A stretch of 64,000 bases of DNA from Alphaproteobacteria bacterium. Lineage in GTDB: Bacteria > Pseudomonadota > Alphaproteobacteria > Rhodobacterales > Rhodobacteraceae. The DNA lies in the NCBI GenBank assembly GCA_030431825.1, contig JAUIIJ010000004.1:62001-126000 (forward strand), in the 5' to 3' direction. The first letter of the stretch is position 1, and every line of letters begins with the position of its first letter. This document shows, piece after piece, positions 16,587 to 25,301 of this stretch. The translations under genes and the position numbers were made by a program. A model generated the notes under the pieces. It saw only the letters and a list, made by a program, of their open reading frames with translations, had not been told where the DNA came from and searched no databases.

Positions 16587-17678
16587 TTAATCTTTCGCTC
16601 CGGCCTTGAAAACAGCCTTTTGTAACGCTGCGACGTCACGTGCCAGACGGGGAAGCCTGCGCTGTGCCTTATAGATCTCGGTATGGGTTTCCATCTTGAC
16701 CGCCGGGTAGCCCATGAGCACGCGACCTGCGGGTACGTTGGAGAGGATCTTGGTGCCACCCGCGGCAATCACGTTGTCGCCGATGAATATGTTGTCGACT
16801 GCCCCGACCTGCCCGCCGAGTATCACGTTGTTGCCGATCTCGACCGAGCCGGAAATCCCGACCTGACCGCAGAGCAGGCAATCATCACCGACGCGCGTGT
16901 TGTGGCCGACATGAACCAGATTGTCGATTTTGGTGCCGTTGCCGATCCGGGTGTTGCGGATGGTCCCGTTGTCGATCGTGCTGTTGGCGCCGCATTCGAC
17001 GTCGTCGCCGATTTCCACCGCGCCCAGGGAATGAATGCGCACCCAGCTCTGCGCCTTGGCATCCCCCTGATCGCCCAAGGTCTTGCGCACGTTCTCGGCC
17101 CCGCTCACCTCGGGCGTGACAAAGGAAAATCCGTCCGAACCGACGCGCGCACCGGGTTGCGCAATATAGCGGTCTCCGATGACAACCCGTGCGCCGATGC
17201 TGACCATTTCGCGCAGATAGGCGTGCTTGCCCAGTCGCGCATCGGCGCCGATGGTGCAATGCGGGCCAATGACCGATCCGGCACCGATCCGGGCCCCCGC
17301 CGCGACATAGCTGAACGGCCCCACGGAGACATCATCGGCAATCTCGGCACCGGGATCGATCACTGCGGTCGGATGAATGCCCGTGGCAAAACCCTGCCCG
17401 CGATCCAGCGTTGCTGTCAGCCCCGACATCGTCATGCGCGGACGATCGGTAAAGATCGCGGCCACAAGCCCCAGGCCTTGCCAGTCGGCCCCCTCCCAGA
17501 GGATCGCAGCCCGCGCCTGGCCCTTGCCGAGCGCCTCGCCGTATTTCGGGGACATGGCAAGCGCCAGATCGTCCGGCCCCGCGTCGGCCGGTTCCGCTGC
17601 AGCCTTGATGGAATAAGACAGGTCTCCGACCGCCTCGGCGCCAAGTGCGGCCGCAATCTCTTGGATGGTGAAAGTCAT
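16587..17678 (-). CDS. LpxD-like UDP-3-O-acylglucosamine N-acyltransferase
   Basis: A 363-residue hexapeptide-repeat acyltransferase. An N-terminal uridine-binding-type domain (residues 1-100, with DDLALAMSPKY) is followed by many left-handed beta-helix repeats (residues 101-330) and a C-terminal helical part. The catalytic-type His259 lies in NLVHVGHNTRVGDD. LpxD transfers a 3-hydroxyacyl chain from ACP to the lipid A precursor. Being coexpressed with its own ACP and ketoacyl synthase rather than with lpxA/fabZ suggests a paralogue with special substrate. The ATG at 17678 has GGGGA at proper spacing. It follows the L,D-transpeptidase gene by 35 bases. Confidence 0.88.
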   Translation of the reverse strand: MTFTIQEIAAALGAEAVGDLSYSIKAAAEPADAGPDDLALAMSPKYGEALGKGQARAAILWEGADWQGLGLVAAIFTDRPRMTMSGLTATLDRGQGFATGIHPTAVIDPGAEIADDVSVGPFSYVAAGARIGAGSVIGPHCTIGADARLGKHAYLREMVSIGARVVIGDRYIAQPGARVGSDGFSFVTPEVSGAENVRKTLGDQGDAKAQSWVRIHSLGAVEIGDDVECGANSTIDNGTIRNTRIGNGTKIDNLVHVGHNTRVGDDCLLCGQVGISGSVEIGNNVILGGQVGAVDNIFIGDNVIAAGGTKILSNVPAGRVLMGYPAVKMETHTEIYKAQRRLPRLARDVAALQKAVFKAGAKD

Positions 17679-17713
17679 CATGGTCCCCGTTGCAAACAGC
17701 TCCGGGTCCGTGA

Positions 17714-19333
17714 TTACCCCTGAACCGCGGCCAGTGTCACCCCCGCATTCTCGAGCGCTTTCCATATCTTGGCATCCCGCCCATAGACGTCGCGGCGGTA
17801 CTCTGCGCGCCCCTTTTCGTCGATAAGCGCCGTTCGATAGATCAGATGCACCGGAACCGGCTGATCCAGCGTGACCTTGGTCTCGCGTCCGGAGTTCAGC
17901 ACGCGGTGAAACTCGCCCTCGGGATCGTCCGATTGCAGGGCAAGCAGCGCATAGGCGAAATCGAACGGATCGGCCAGCCGGATGCACCCGTGGGAAAAGG
18001 CCCGCACCTCGCGGTCAAAGAGGCTCTTTGACGGCGTGTCATGCAGGTAGATGTTGTACTTGTTCGGGAACATGAATTTCACCAGACCGAGCGCGTTCTG
18101 TTTGCTCGGCGGCTGGCGCATGGAATAGGGGAAATTCCGTGCGGAATACTGGCTGAAATTCGCGTTTGCGCGGTTGACCCTGCGGCCACGGCTGTCGGTG
18201 ATCTCGATATGGCTCACCGCGTTGGGATTGTTCCGCAGCATGGGAAGATATTCTTTTGTCACGATCGACCGCGGCACATACCAGCTCGGATTTATCACCA
18301 TGAATTCCATCACATCGGAGAATTCCGGGGTGCGCCGGTCGCTGGTGTTCTTGCCGATGACCGAGCGGGTGCGGAAGGTCACACGGCCCTCATCGACGAT
18401 CTTGGCCGTGAAATCCGTCAGGTTTACCAGAATGTGCCGATCGCCGAGATCCATGTTCAGCCAGCGCTCACGCTCCATGGCAACGATCACCGATTTCAGC
18501 CGTTGTTGCACCGAGACATTGATTTCGGTGATCGTGCCCTGTCCGGCGACGCCATCCTGGGCAAGGCCGTTATCGAACTGGAACCGGCGAATGGCATCCT
18601 GCATGTCGGCATCATAGGACCGCGACGCGCTGCGTCGCATATATCCCATGTTGATCAGACGATTGCGCAGGGCAACGACCCCGGCTCCGGTCTCGCCGGG
18701 CTTGAGGCTGCTCACGGTAACGGTGGGGCCCCAGCCGCCCTGCTCGAGCAATGCTTCGAGCCGCAGTTTTTCCTTCATGAGGGCGCGATACTGCGCGGAT
18801 GCCGGCGGAAGCGACTGAAAGACTGCGCGCGGCGTATCGGTTTCCGCCAGAGCGGTCAGGTACGCCTCGCGATCACGATAGGGCACCTGCCGTACAATCC
18901 CGCCATCTATGCGCGACGGCACCAGCATCCCCGTCTGAACGTCGCGCGCATATTGCAGGAACGCCTTGCTGAGTGCGACCTCGACCAACCCGAGATCGCG
19001 GCTGGTGCGTGCGGTTTCCATCTGCTGGCGCAGTGCCGCCATGTTGTAGCGCGCGGGCGACAACCCATGCAAATCCACATCCGTCAAGGCCCGCATCAGC
19101 GCGACGCGGCGTTCCGCTTGCAGCCGATCATCGCCCGTCCACAGGGGATCATAGCCTCTGACGCGGTAGAAATCCGCAAGATCGGTGTCTGATGACGCGG
19201 CTTCGGCAACCGCCTGCTTGAACGCCGTGACCTGCGCAAAGGACGGGCTGTTCCAGAGCAGGCACAGGAACATCGCAACAGAAACCAGCCGCAAGATGAT
19301 TAAATCGCGAGACTGTTTCATTTCTGAGATCAT
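17714..19333 (-). CDS. Murein L,D-transpeptidase, LdtD/YcbB type
   Basis: A 539-residue envelope enzyme forming meso-DAP 3-3 crosslinks in peptidoglycan. It has an N-terminal signal/anchor (residues 10-33), a helical scaffold domain, a peptidoglycan-binding_1 domain near residues 210-270 (TGAGVVALRNRLINMGYM) and a YkuD catalytic domain at about 300-490. The active-site residues are His431, His448 and Cys450 in the block YLHDTPSKSLFDRE then FSHGCIRL. The start at 19333 has AGGA seven bases upstream. It is the first gene of an operon with lpxD-like, acp and ketoacyl synthase genes, and divergent from a MepK-like hydrolase. Confidence 0.92.
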   Translation of the reverse strand: MISEMKQSRDLIILRLVSVAMFLCLLWNSPSFAQVTAFKQAVAEAASSDTDLADFYRVRGYDPLWTGDDRLQAERRVALMRALTDVDLHGLSPARYNMAALRQQMETARTSRDLGLVEVALSKAFLQYARDVQTGMLVPSRIDGGIVRQVPYRDREAYLTALAETDTPRAVFQSLPPASAQYRALMKEKLRLEALLEQGGWGPTVTVSSLKPGETGAGVVALRNRLINMGYMRRSASRSYDADMQDAIRRFQFDNGLAQDGVAGQGTITEINVSVQQRLKSVIVAMERERWLNMDLGDRHILVNLTDFTAKIVDEGRVTFRTRSVIGKNTSDRRTPEFSDVMEFMVINPSWYVPRSIVTKEYLPMLRNNPNAVSHIEITDSRGRRVNRANANFSQYSARNFPYSMRQPPSKQNALGLVKFMFPNKYNIYLHDTPSKSLFDREVRAFSHGCIRLADPFDFAYALLALQSDDPEGEFHRVLNSGRETKVTLDQPVPVHLIYRTALIDEKGRAEYRRDVYGRDAKIWKALENAGVTLAAVQG

Positions 19334-19681
19334 GGGATGTTCCTCGAAACCGATACCATTACACTACATGTGCACAAAGCGCCGGAATTGCGACTTGTGG
19401 CACGCTGTTCATTCCAGATTGTGATCAGGAAGCAACGCCAGGGACATCCCGATCACGGTTTTGACCCACCTGCCCGACGGATGGATTCGCGGGCGCGCGG
19501 GTGCGCAATAATTTGCCGAAACTCCAGCATATACATAACTTGCACAATTCCCAGCTTGGAATATGGGCCGGAATGTGGCATGAAAACGACACATCAGGGG
19601 ATGGATGTAACGATGACGTAATAATGTGTGCGTAACATCGCACGCGGGCAGGAATACAAAGCGTACAGGACGGCGCAGAAC
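19334..19681. other. 348-base divergent promoter region
   Basis: No gene is seen between the L,D-transpeptidase and the DUF882 peptidase. It must hold both promoters. On the plus strand a weak promoter-like pair TTGCAC (19540-19545) and TATGGG (19562-19567) brackets an inverted repeat ATTCC-N6-GGAAT (19547-19562) that could be an operator. Confidence 0.5.
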
Positions 19682-20251
19682 ATGAGACAGAACGACTCAT
19701 CGGGTTTTTCCCGGCGTGCCCTATTGGGTGCATTCGCAGCAACCGCATTGACAGCGGCTCCAACATACTCCAACGCAGCAGGGTTTCTCAGGGGGGGCGG
19801 CGATATCCGTCGGATCCGGATGTATTCCGGACGCACCGGGGAACGGCTGGACATGATCTACTGGATCGACGGAAAATACATCAAGGACTCGGTCAAGGAG
19901 ATCAATTATTTCATGCGCGACTGGCGGACCGACCAGGCGAAGAATATCGACTTGCGCGCCATTGATATCATGGCCGCCGCGCATAACCTGATGGACGTCA
20001 ACGAACCCTACATGCTGTTGTCCGGCTATCGCAGCCCGCAGACCAACGCCATGTTGCGCAGCCGCTCGCGCGGTGTTGCCAAGAATTCGCTGCACATGAA
20101 GGGTCAGGCGGCCGACCTGCGGCTGGCGTCACGGTCTGTCAATCAGATGGCCCGCGCCGCAACCGCCTGCAGCGCAGGTGGAGTCGGGCGGTATTCGCGC
20201 TCGAATTTTGTCCACATGGATTGCGGAGTTGTCCGCACATGGGGCGGCTGA
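19682..20251 (+). CDS. DUF882/peptidase M15A family protein, MepK-like murein endopeptidase
   Basis: Exported 189-residue protein with a twin-arginine signal (SRRALLGAFAATALTAAP). The M15A zinc-peptidase ligands are visible: His in SLHMKGQAADLRL together with its Asp, and the C-terminal His in FVHMDCG; LSGYRSPQTN is the usual preceding motif. E. coli MepK (YcbK) of this family cleaves 3-3 crosslinks, which are the product of LdtD encoded next door here as well. The start is the ATG at 19682, just before the twin-arginine region; a GTG further upstream is possible. Confidence 0.85.
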   Translation: MRQNDSSGFSRRALLGAFAATALTAAPTYSNAAGFLRGGGDIRRIRMYSGRTGERLDMIYWIDGKYIKDSVKEINYFMRDWRTDQAKNIDLRAIDIMAAAHNLMDVNEPYMLLSGYRSPQTNAMLRSRSRGVAKNSLHMKGQAADLRLASRSVNQMARAATACSAGGVGRYSRSNFVHMDCGVVRTWGG

Positions 20252-20287
20252 CCCCGCCCAAGGAAAAACGAAACGCACCAGGGAAAG

Positions 20288-20314
20288 GCCGTTGCATCGC
20301 GCAGCGGCTTTTTT
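20288..20314 (+). terminator. Terminator after DUF882 gene
   Basis: Stem GCCGTTGC (20288-20295) and GCAGCGGC (20301-20308), one G-U pair, loop ATCGC, followed by six T. Confidence 0.8.
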
Positions 20315-20364
20315 CTTGTTGCCGATCATGGGCCATTCGCGCGTCGCAACGGCAAACAAAAGAC

Positions 20365-20399
20365 GGGCGGTCGCAGTTTGCGCGACCGCCCGCATTTTT
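20365..20399. terminator. Bidirectional terminator before TRAP operon end
   Basis: Ten-base perfect stem GGGCGGTCGC (20365-20374) and GCGACCGCCC (20382-20391), with T-rich flanks on both sides (GCATTTTT on the plus strand, GTCTTTTG on the minus strand). It lies 18 bases past the stop of the minus-strand TRAP operon and probably ends it. Confidence 0.75.
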
Positions 20400-20416
20400 C
20401 TGGCCGGCTGCCAACC

Positions 20417-23077
20417 TCAGAAGCTGAGCGACAGATCCCGGTGCACCGCGTTGCATTTGGCCAGGAACAGGGCCTGGTCGCGGCTGAACCGGGGCTGCTG
20501 GCGGGCGCCTACATTCTCGGAAATTCCGGCGACATAGGCCTCTACACCCGGGCGCACACCCTGCTCTGCGGCGGCGCGCCATCGCAGTTGTTCCTCGTAG
20601 GCGGCGAGCGCCTTGGCATATTCCGACGCGGCCTTGGCCCGGTCTTCCTTGCCGTCGCGCAAAGCCCGGCGTGCCTGTGACAGCGGCGACGACACATCAC
20701 GCGCACCCGCGATCCTGGCAAAGGTCTTGCCAAGTTCATCAACCGCGGCTTCTGCCTCGGCACGCGCGCCATTGTCCACGAGGTCCGACAAGGCTCTCAG
20801 ATCGGCCTCGAGCGCGGCGAACTCCGCGTTGGCATCCATGATCGCGAGGAACTCAGCCGCCGGTTCCATGGCGTCGTCAGCCGCCCGGCGATACTTTACG
20901 CGGGCGGTTTCCTCGGCCTTGGTCAGAGCGGCAAAGGCATCATGCGTCGCGTCCCAGTCGTCCGGTATGTCGGCAGCGATGATCGCCTTCTCGGCTTCGA
21001 GTTCCGCAATCCGCGCTTCGATATTCGCCCGGCGCTCGGCGTCGGCCTCATCATTCAGGAACCGGGCCGACTGGCGCAGGTCTTCGATCTCGGTATCCAG
21101 CTTGCGCATGCCTTTCTGCAGGTCGCGCACGACACGCATGACCGGACGGTATTCGCCCGCTGCCGCCTGTACCGCTGCCTCGGTGGCCGAGATGCTCTCG
21201 AGCAATTCGAGCGCCTTGCGCGCGCTGTCGAACCCGCCCTTCAGATCGGACGCCATATTGCCCGGCAACACGGACAGATCCAGCGAGCGCGCGCCGACAA
21301 TCGCGCCGTTGATCGCATCACCATTGAGCTGAACCTGCTCGAACACGTATTCCTCGAGGCATTGCTGCAACTTGGGGTTACGCGGGGGTGGCGATGTCTC
21401 CGACAGGAAGCTCATCCGGTTGGGCAGGTAATTGACCAGTTGCGGATAGTATCCGACGATCGCAAGCGCCACCAGTTGCAGCGCGATGAACGAAATCACG
21501 CCCTTGTAGATCTGGACGGTCTTGACGATCGCCGGGGCCACGCCCCTGAGGTAGAACAGCGCAAAACCGAACGGTGGCGTCAGGAACGAGGTCTGGATGT
21601 TCAGACCGATCATGACACCCAGCCACACGGCGGTGATGTTCGCTTCGGGGTCCGCAAGCAGGATCGGGGCGACAATCGGCACCACCACCACCGCGATCTC
21701 GATGAAATCGAGAAAGAACCCGAGGACGAAGATAACCGCCATCACGATCACGAACTGGGTCCAGAAACCGCCCGGAAGCGAGTTGAGGAAATCGCGAACC
21801 AGCTCTTCGCCGCCAAAGGCACGGAACGCCGCCGTCAGCATCGCGGCACCAAGCAGGATGATGAACACCAGCGATGTCGTCTTGGCGGTCTCGATCATCA
21901 CCTCATGCAGGGTGTTCTCGATCCTGAGAACGCGGATGCCGCTCCAGATCAGCGCGATGATCAGCAACGCCACCGCAACAACGCCGAGCACAATGCCCGT
22001 CATGTCGCCACCGACAACCAGGATCGCCTTGACGTTCATGTTGTAGCGCGACAGCGCGAACACGATGAGACCGAGCGCCGCAAAGGTCAGCAGCGCCGGA
22101 TAATAAGTGAACCTGTTCTTTTCGGTGATCCGGTAACCCGCCATGATGATCGCACCGGCCGCACCGATGGCTCCCGCCTGGTTCACCGTGGCGATACCGG
22201 CGATGATCGAGCCCAGCACCAGGAAGATCAGTGCAAGCGGCGGGATCAGGGTCAGCGAGACATTCACCCAGAAGCCGAAATCGCGCGCCCCTTCATAGGG
22301 CACGGCCGGAGCGGATTTCGGGCGCAGGATCGCGTAGACGAGAATGAAGATCATATAGACCAGCACCAGCACGATGCCCGGCACGAAGGCCCCGAGGAAC
22401 ATTTCGCCCGCACTGGTCGACGCGACATCAAAGACACTCGGCATGCTGAGCTCGCCGGTCGCTTCCTTGTAGAGCGCCTTGCGTGCGGTGCTCGCCTGGT
22501 CAGACGCGCTTGCCAGCTGGTCGGCAAGGATGATCAGGACGATGGACGGGGGAATGATCTGACCCAGCGTACCGGACGCGGCAATCGTCCCGGTGGCGAG
22601 GGATTGGGAATAATTGTTGCGCAGCATCGCGGGCAAGGAGATCATGCCCATCGCGACCACGGTGGCACCGACAATGCCGGTCGTCGCCGCGAGCAATGCG
22701 CCCACAAAAACGACCGAAATGCCCAGCCCGCCGGGAACCGGCCCGAACAGACGCGCCATTGTCACCAGAAGATCTTCGGCGATCTTGGAACGCTGCAGCA
22801 TGATGCCCATGAAGATGAACAACGGAATCGCGATCAGCGTATCCCGTTCAACCTCCCAATAGACACCGCGCAGGTTTGTCACCCCGGCGGTCAGCCATTC
22901 GGATGGCCCCCCCGAGTGAAAATAGGCGTCGGGATTGCCCGCAAAGAGATAGCCGCTGCCGGCCGCGAGGGCGATCGTGATGATGGCCGATCCCGGAAGC
23001 GCAAAGGCAACCGGGAAACCCGATGCCAGCGCCGAGGCCATAATGACGATCAGGATGAAGAGAAATAGGAGTTCCAT
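20417..23077 (-). CDS. TRAP transporter large permease (DctM) with long C-terminal coiled-coil extension
   Basis: An 886-residue protein. Residues 1-555 are the DctM/FcbT3-type permease with many membrane segments and motifs such as FPVAFALPGSA, GTLGQIIPPSIVLI and LNIQTSFLTPPFGFALFYL. Residues about 559-886 are an added soluble region rich in Ala, Glu, Arg and Lys with heptad-like runs (for example RRANIEARIAELEAEKAII), predicted by eye as long coiled coils. Normal DctM proteins have 430-640 residues. The start is supported by GAGG eight bases upstream. It is the last gene of the dctP-dctQ-dctM operon. The function of the tail is unknown. Confidence 0.9.
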   Translation of the reverse strand: MELLFLFILIVIMASALASGFPVAFALPGSAIITIALAAGSGYLFAGNPDAYFHSGGPSEWLTAGVTNLRGVYWEVERDTLIAIPLFIFMGIMLQRSKIAEDLLVTMARLFGPVPGGLGISVVFVGALLAATTGIVGATVVAMGMISLPAMLRNNYSQSLATGTIAASGTLGQIIPPSIVLIILADQLASASDQASTARKALYKEATGELSMPSVFDVASTSAGEMFLGAFVPGIVLVLVYMIFILVYAILRPKSAPAVPYEGARDFGFWVNVSLTLIPPLALIFLVLGSIIAGIATVNQAGAIGAAGAIIMAGYRITEKNRFTYYPALLTFAALGLIVFALSRYNMNVKAILVVGGDMTGIVLGVVAVALLIIALIWSGIRVLRIENTLHEVMIETAKTTSLVFIILLGAAMLTAAFRAFGGEELVRDFLNSLPGGFWTQFVIVMAVIFVLGFFLDFIEIAVVVVPIVAPILLADPEANITAVWLGVMIGLNIQTSFLTPPFGFALFYLRGVAPAIVKTVQIYKGVISFIALQLVALAIVGYYPQLVNYLPNRMSFLSETSPPPRNPKLQQCLEEYVFEQVQLNGDAINGAIVGARSLDLSVLPGNMASDLKGGFDSARKALELLESISATEAAVQAAAGEYRPVMRVVRDLQKGMRKLDTEIEDLRQSARFLNDEADAERRANIEARIAELEAEKAIIAADIPDDWDATHDAFAALTKAEETARVKYRRAADDAMEPAAEFLAIMDANAEFAALEADLRALSDLVDNGARAEAEAAVDELGKTFARIAGARDVSSPLSQARRALRDGKEDRAKAASEYAKALAAYEEQLRWRAAAEQGVRPGVEAYVAGISENVGARQQPRFSRDQALFLAKCNAVHRDLSLSF

Positions 23078-23087
23078 ACGTGCGGCC

Positions 23088-24083
23088 TCAGTGTGTAATG
23101 GCGGCGAATTCGCGCTTGCCCGGCTCGTCGCGGGCGTCGGCGACGGCTTCGAACAGATAGCTTACGAATTGAATGAGCATCGTCACCGCAAAGATCGCAA
23201 GGAACGCCGCCATCTGGTACTTGACGAACATGCCGGCAGTACCGACCTGCGACACTTCGAAGTTTCTGACCGGCGAATTGATGATCGCCTGTTTGGACCC
23301 CAGCCCGATGATGATGATCGTCCAGGTGGTTACCATTCCAAGGAAAATGCAGCCGATGGAATTCACCCGCCCTTTCACGCGCGAAGAGAACCCCGCGTAA
23401 AGCACATCGACCCGAACATGCCCCTCTTCCAGCAGCGTGTAGGCAGAGGCGAACAGGAACAGCGCGGCGTACCAGTAGCGCACGAGATCACCCATCAGGG
23501 CCTGCTCGTAAGAGAACACGAAGCGCGATACCACGATCAGCAATTCGGCAATGACGATGAGCAGCGCCAGCCAGATAAAACCCAGCGACCGGGAAAAGAG
23601 CGCCACGATGAACCCCAGAACGATCAGCGGAACATGGACAAAGGGACCGATAAAGCGTGACCGCGTCAGTTCCTTTGCCATGTCTTCCGAGACAACAGCG
23701 CTCAGCAGGCCCTCGACGCGCATGAAGGCGATCGCAAAATCGGCTATGCCGACGAAAAGCACCGCGAAATAGCAACCCCTTATCAGATAGGCGTTGAAGT
23801 CGCTTATGATCCTGGCATCGTAGCGCAGGGTGCGGTTCGGGGTTTGCATGACCAGAAGCCCGGCAAGGATCAGCGCGAGCGCGTAGGTCACAACCAGAAT
23901 CCAGGCACGACTGTCCGTTCCGGAAAACAGCGCCCCGAGCGTCGGATAGTCATACCAGACGATAAGCACATTGTTGATCAGAAAGGCAAAAAGGACCAAC
24001 AACGTGGCCCAGCCGAAATACCGTACATAGGGTGCGGGTGCACCGCGAGGCGACAGGATCTCTGCCTCAGTGGTAACGTTCAT
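23088..24083 (-). CDS. TRAP transporter small permease (DctQ)
   Basis: A membrane protein of 331 residues, larger than the usual 160-230. The C-terminal half carries the DctQ features (YWYAALFLFASAYTLLEEGHVRVDVLY, where LEEGHVRVDV is conserved), and the N-terminal part adds about three extra membrane segments. It pairs with the large permease encoded 10 bases downstream. The start at 24083 (MNVTTEAEIL) is preferred; one six codons upstream is possible. A 132-base gap with short inverted repeats (GCAGGGG/CCCCTGC) separates it from the binding-protein gene. Confidence 0.87.
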   Translation of the reverse strand: MNVTTEAEILSPRGAPAPYVRYFGWATLLVLFAFLINNVLIVWYDYPTLGALFSGTDSRAWILVVTYALALILAGLLVMQTPNRTLRYDARIISDFNAYLIRGCYFAVLFVGIADFAIAFMRVEGLLSAVVSEDMAKELTRSRFIGPFVHVPLIVLGFIVALFSRSLGFIWLALLIVIAELLIVVSRFVFSYEQALMGDLVRYWYAALFLFASAYTLLEEGHVRVDVLYAGFSSRVKGRVNSIGCIFLGMVTTWTIIIIGLGSKQAIINSPVRNFEVSQVGTAGMFVKYQMAAFLAIFAVTMLIQFVSYLFEAVADARDEPGKREFAAITH

Positions 24084-24215
24084 CACGATTTTCCCAGTCA
24101 TGCGGCCCGGTCGTTCGGGTCGGGCCAGTCTCACGCGGGTTCAGCGGAGCGTCTATAGGGGATCGCAGGGGGCAGCGCGCAGGCTGTCCCCTGCCCGATT
24201 GGCAGCGCGCTGCGC

Positions 24216-25301
24216 TCAGCCGATATCGAGGATCCGGTTGCGCTGCTTGGTGAACTCGATCTCGGCGATGGCGCGCCAGCCACCGATCTCGCGCAGTGCC
24301 GACTGATAGGCATCGTTGATCTTGGCGGCGAGCGGCGAGTGGTCGCGGGTCTCTTCGAACACTTCCTCCGCGGCGCTGCCGAACGCGTCCCAGACCTCCT
24401 CGTTGAAGGCCCGGACCTCAACGCCATGTTCATTGACCAGCTTGCGGAGATATTCGCCGTTCTTGGCCGAAGCCTCTTCGATCTGCGCCGCCATTTCCTC
24501 GTTGCAGCAGGCGGTGATCACGGCCTGTTCATATTCTGACAGGCTCTCCCACCAGGATTTGTTCATGCCAAAACCCAGACCGCCGCCCGGCTCGTGCATA
24601 CCGGCGGTATAGTAGTATTTGGCAGCTTCGTAGAACTTCATGAAATAGTCGTTGTACGGTCCAACCCATTCTGTCGCCTCGATCGCACCCGAAACGAGGT
24701 TCTCGTAAATCTGCCCGCCCGGCAGCGACACCGTGGAAACACCCAGCTTGGTCATCACCGCACCGGCAAGACCCGGAATGCGCATCTTCAGACCGTTCAG
24801 GTCATCCGGCGACAGGATCTCCTTGTTGAACCAGCCACCGGCCTGTGCACCGGTGCCGCCACAGGTGATGGTCTTGAGTCCGAACTCACCCGCCAGTTCG
24901 TCCCAAAGCTCCTGCCCGCCCGCGAATTTGATCCAGGCGTTCCATTCCGGCGTGGTCATTCCGAACGGAACCGACGTGAAGTAGTTGAAGCCCGGATGCT
25001 TGCCACCGAAATAATATTCGGCACCGATATAGGCCTGGCTGTTGCCGCTGGCCACTTCGTCGAAGACGTCGAACGCCCCGACGCGTTCGCCGGCGGCAAA
25101 ATACTCGGTCCGCAGCGCGCCGCCCGAGACGACATTGATTCGCTCGGCCAGTCGCTGGGCCGACAGACCCAGACCGGGGAAGTCCCGCGGCCAGGTCGAC
25201 ACGATCGTGATCGTCTTGCCGCCCTGTGCGATGGCAGGTGCCGCCAATGCTGCACCCGTGCCTGCAATCGCAGCGCCCTTCAAAAAGTTACGACGTTCCA
25301 T
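24216..25301 (-). CDS. TRAP transporter substrate-binding protein, TakP-like (DctP family)
   Basis: A 361-residue exported protein with a twin-arginine-type signal (MERRNFLKGAAIAGTG). DctP features are AQRLAERINVVSGG at the start, the arginine of LKMRIPGLAG that binds the substrate carboxylate, and GAIEATEWVGPYND with the Trp seen in TakP. TakP of Rhodobacter sphaeroides binds 2-oxoacids such as pyruvate; the similarity suggests a 2-oxo or related acid here, by inference only. A strong SD (AGGAGG and AAGGA) precedes the ATG at 25301. First gene of the DctPQM operon. Confidence 0.9.
   Translation of the reverse strand: MERRNFLKGAAIAGTGAALAAPAIAQGGKTITIVSTWPRDFPGLGLSAQRLAERINVVSGGALRTEYFAAGERVGAFDVFDEVASGNSQAYIGAEYYFGGKHPGFNYFTSVPFGMTTPEWNAWIKFAGGQELWDELAGEFGLKTITCGGTGAQAGGWFNKEILSPDDLNGLKMRIPGLAGAVMTKLGVSTVSLPGGQIYENLVSGAIEATEWVGPYNDYFMKFYEAAKYYYTAGMHEPGGGLGFGMNKSWWESLSEYEQAVITACCNEEMAAQIEEASAKNGEYLRKLVNEHGVEVRAFNEEVWDAFGSAAEEVFEETRDHSPLAAKINDAYQSALREIGGWRAIAEIEFTKQRNRILDIG

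Noticed and set aside
20942-23068. Open frame of 708 codons on the plus strand, very rich in Arg, His, Asp and Gln
   Set aside because: It lies exactly antisense to the TRAP large permease gene and has the composition of a reverse-strand shadow.
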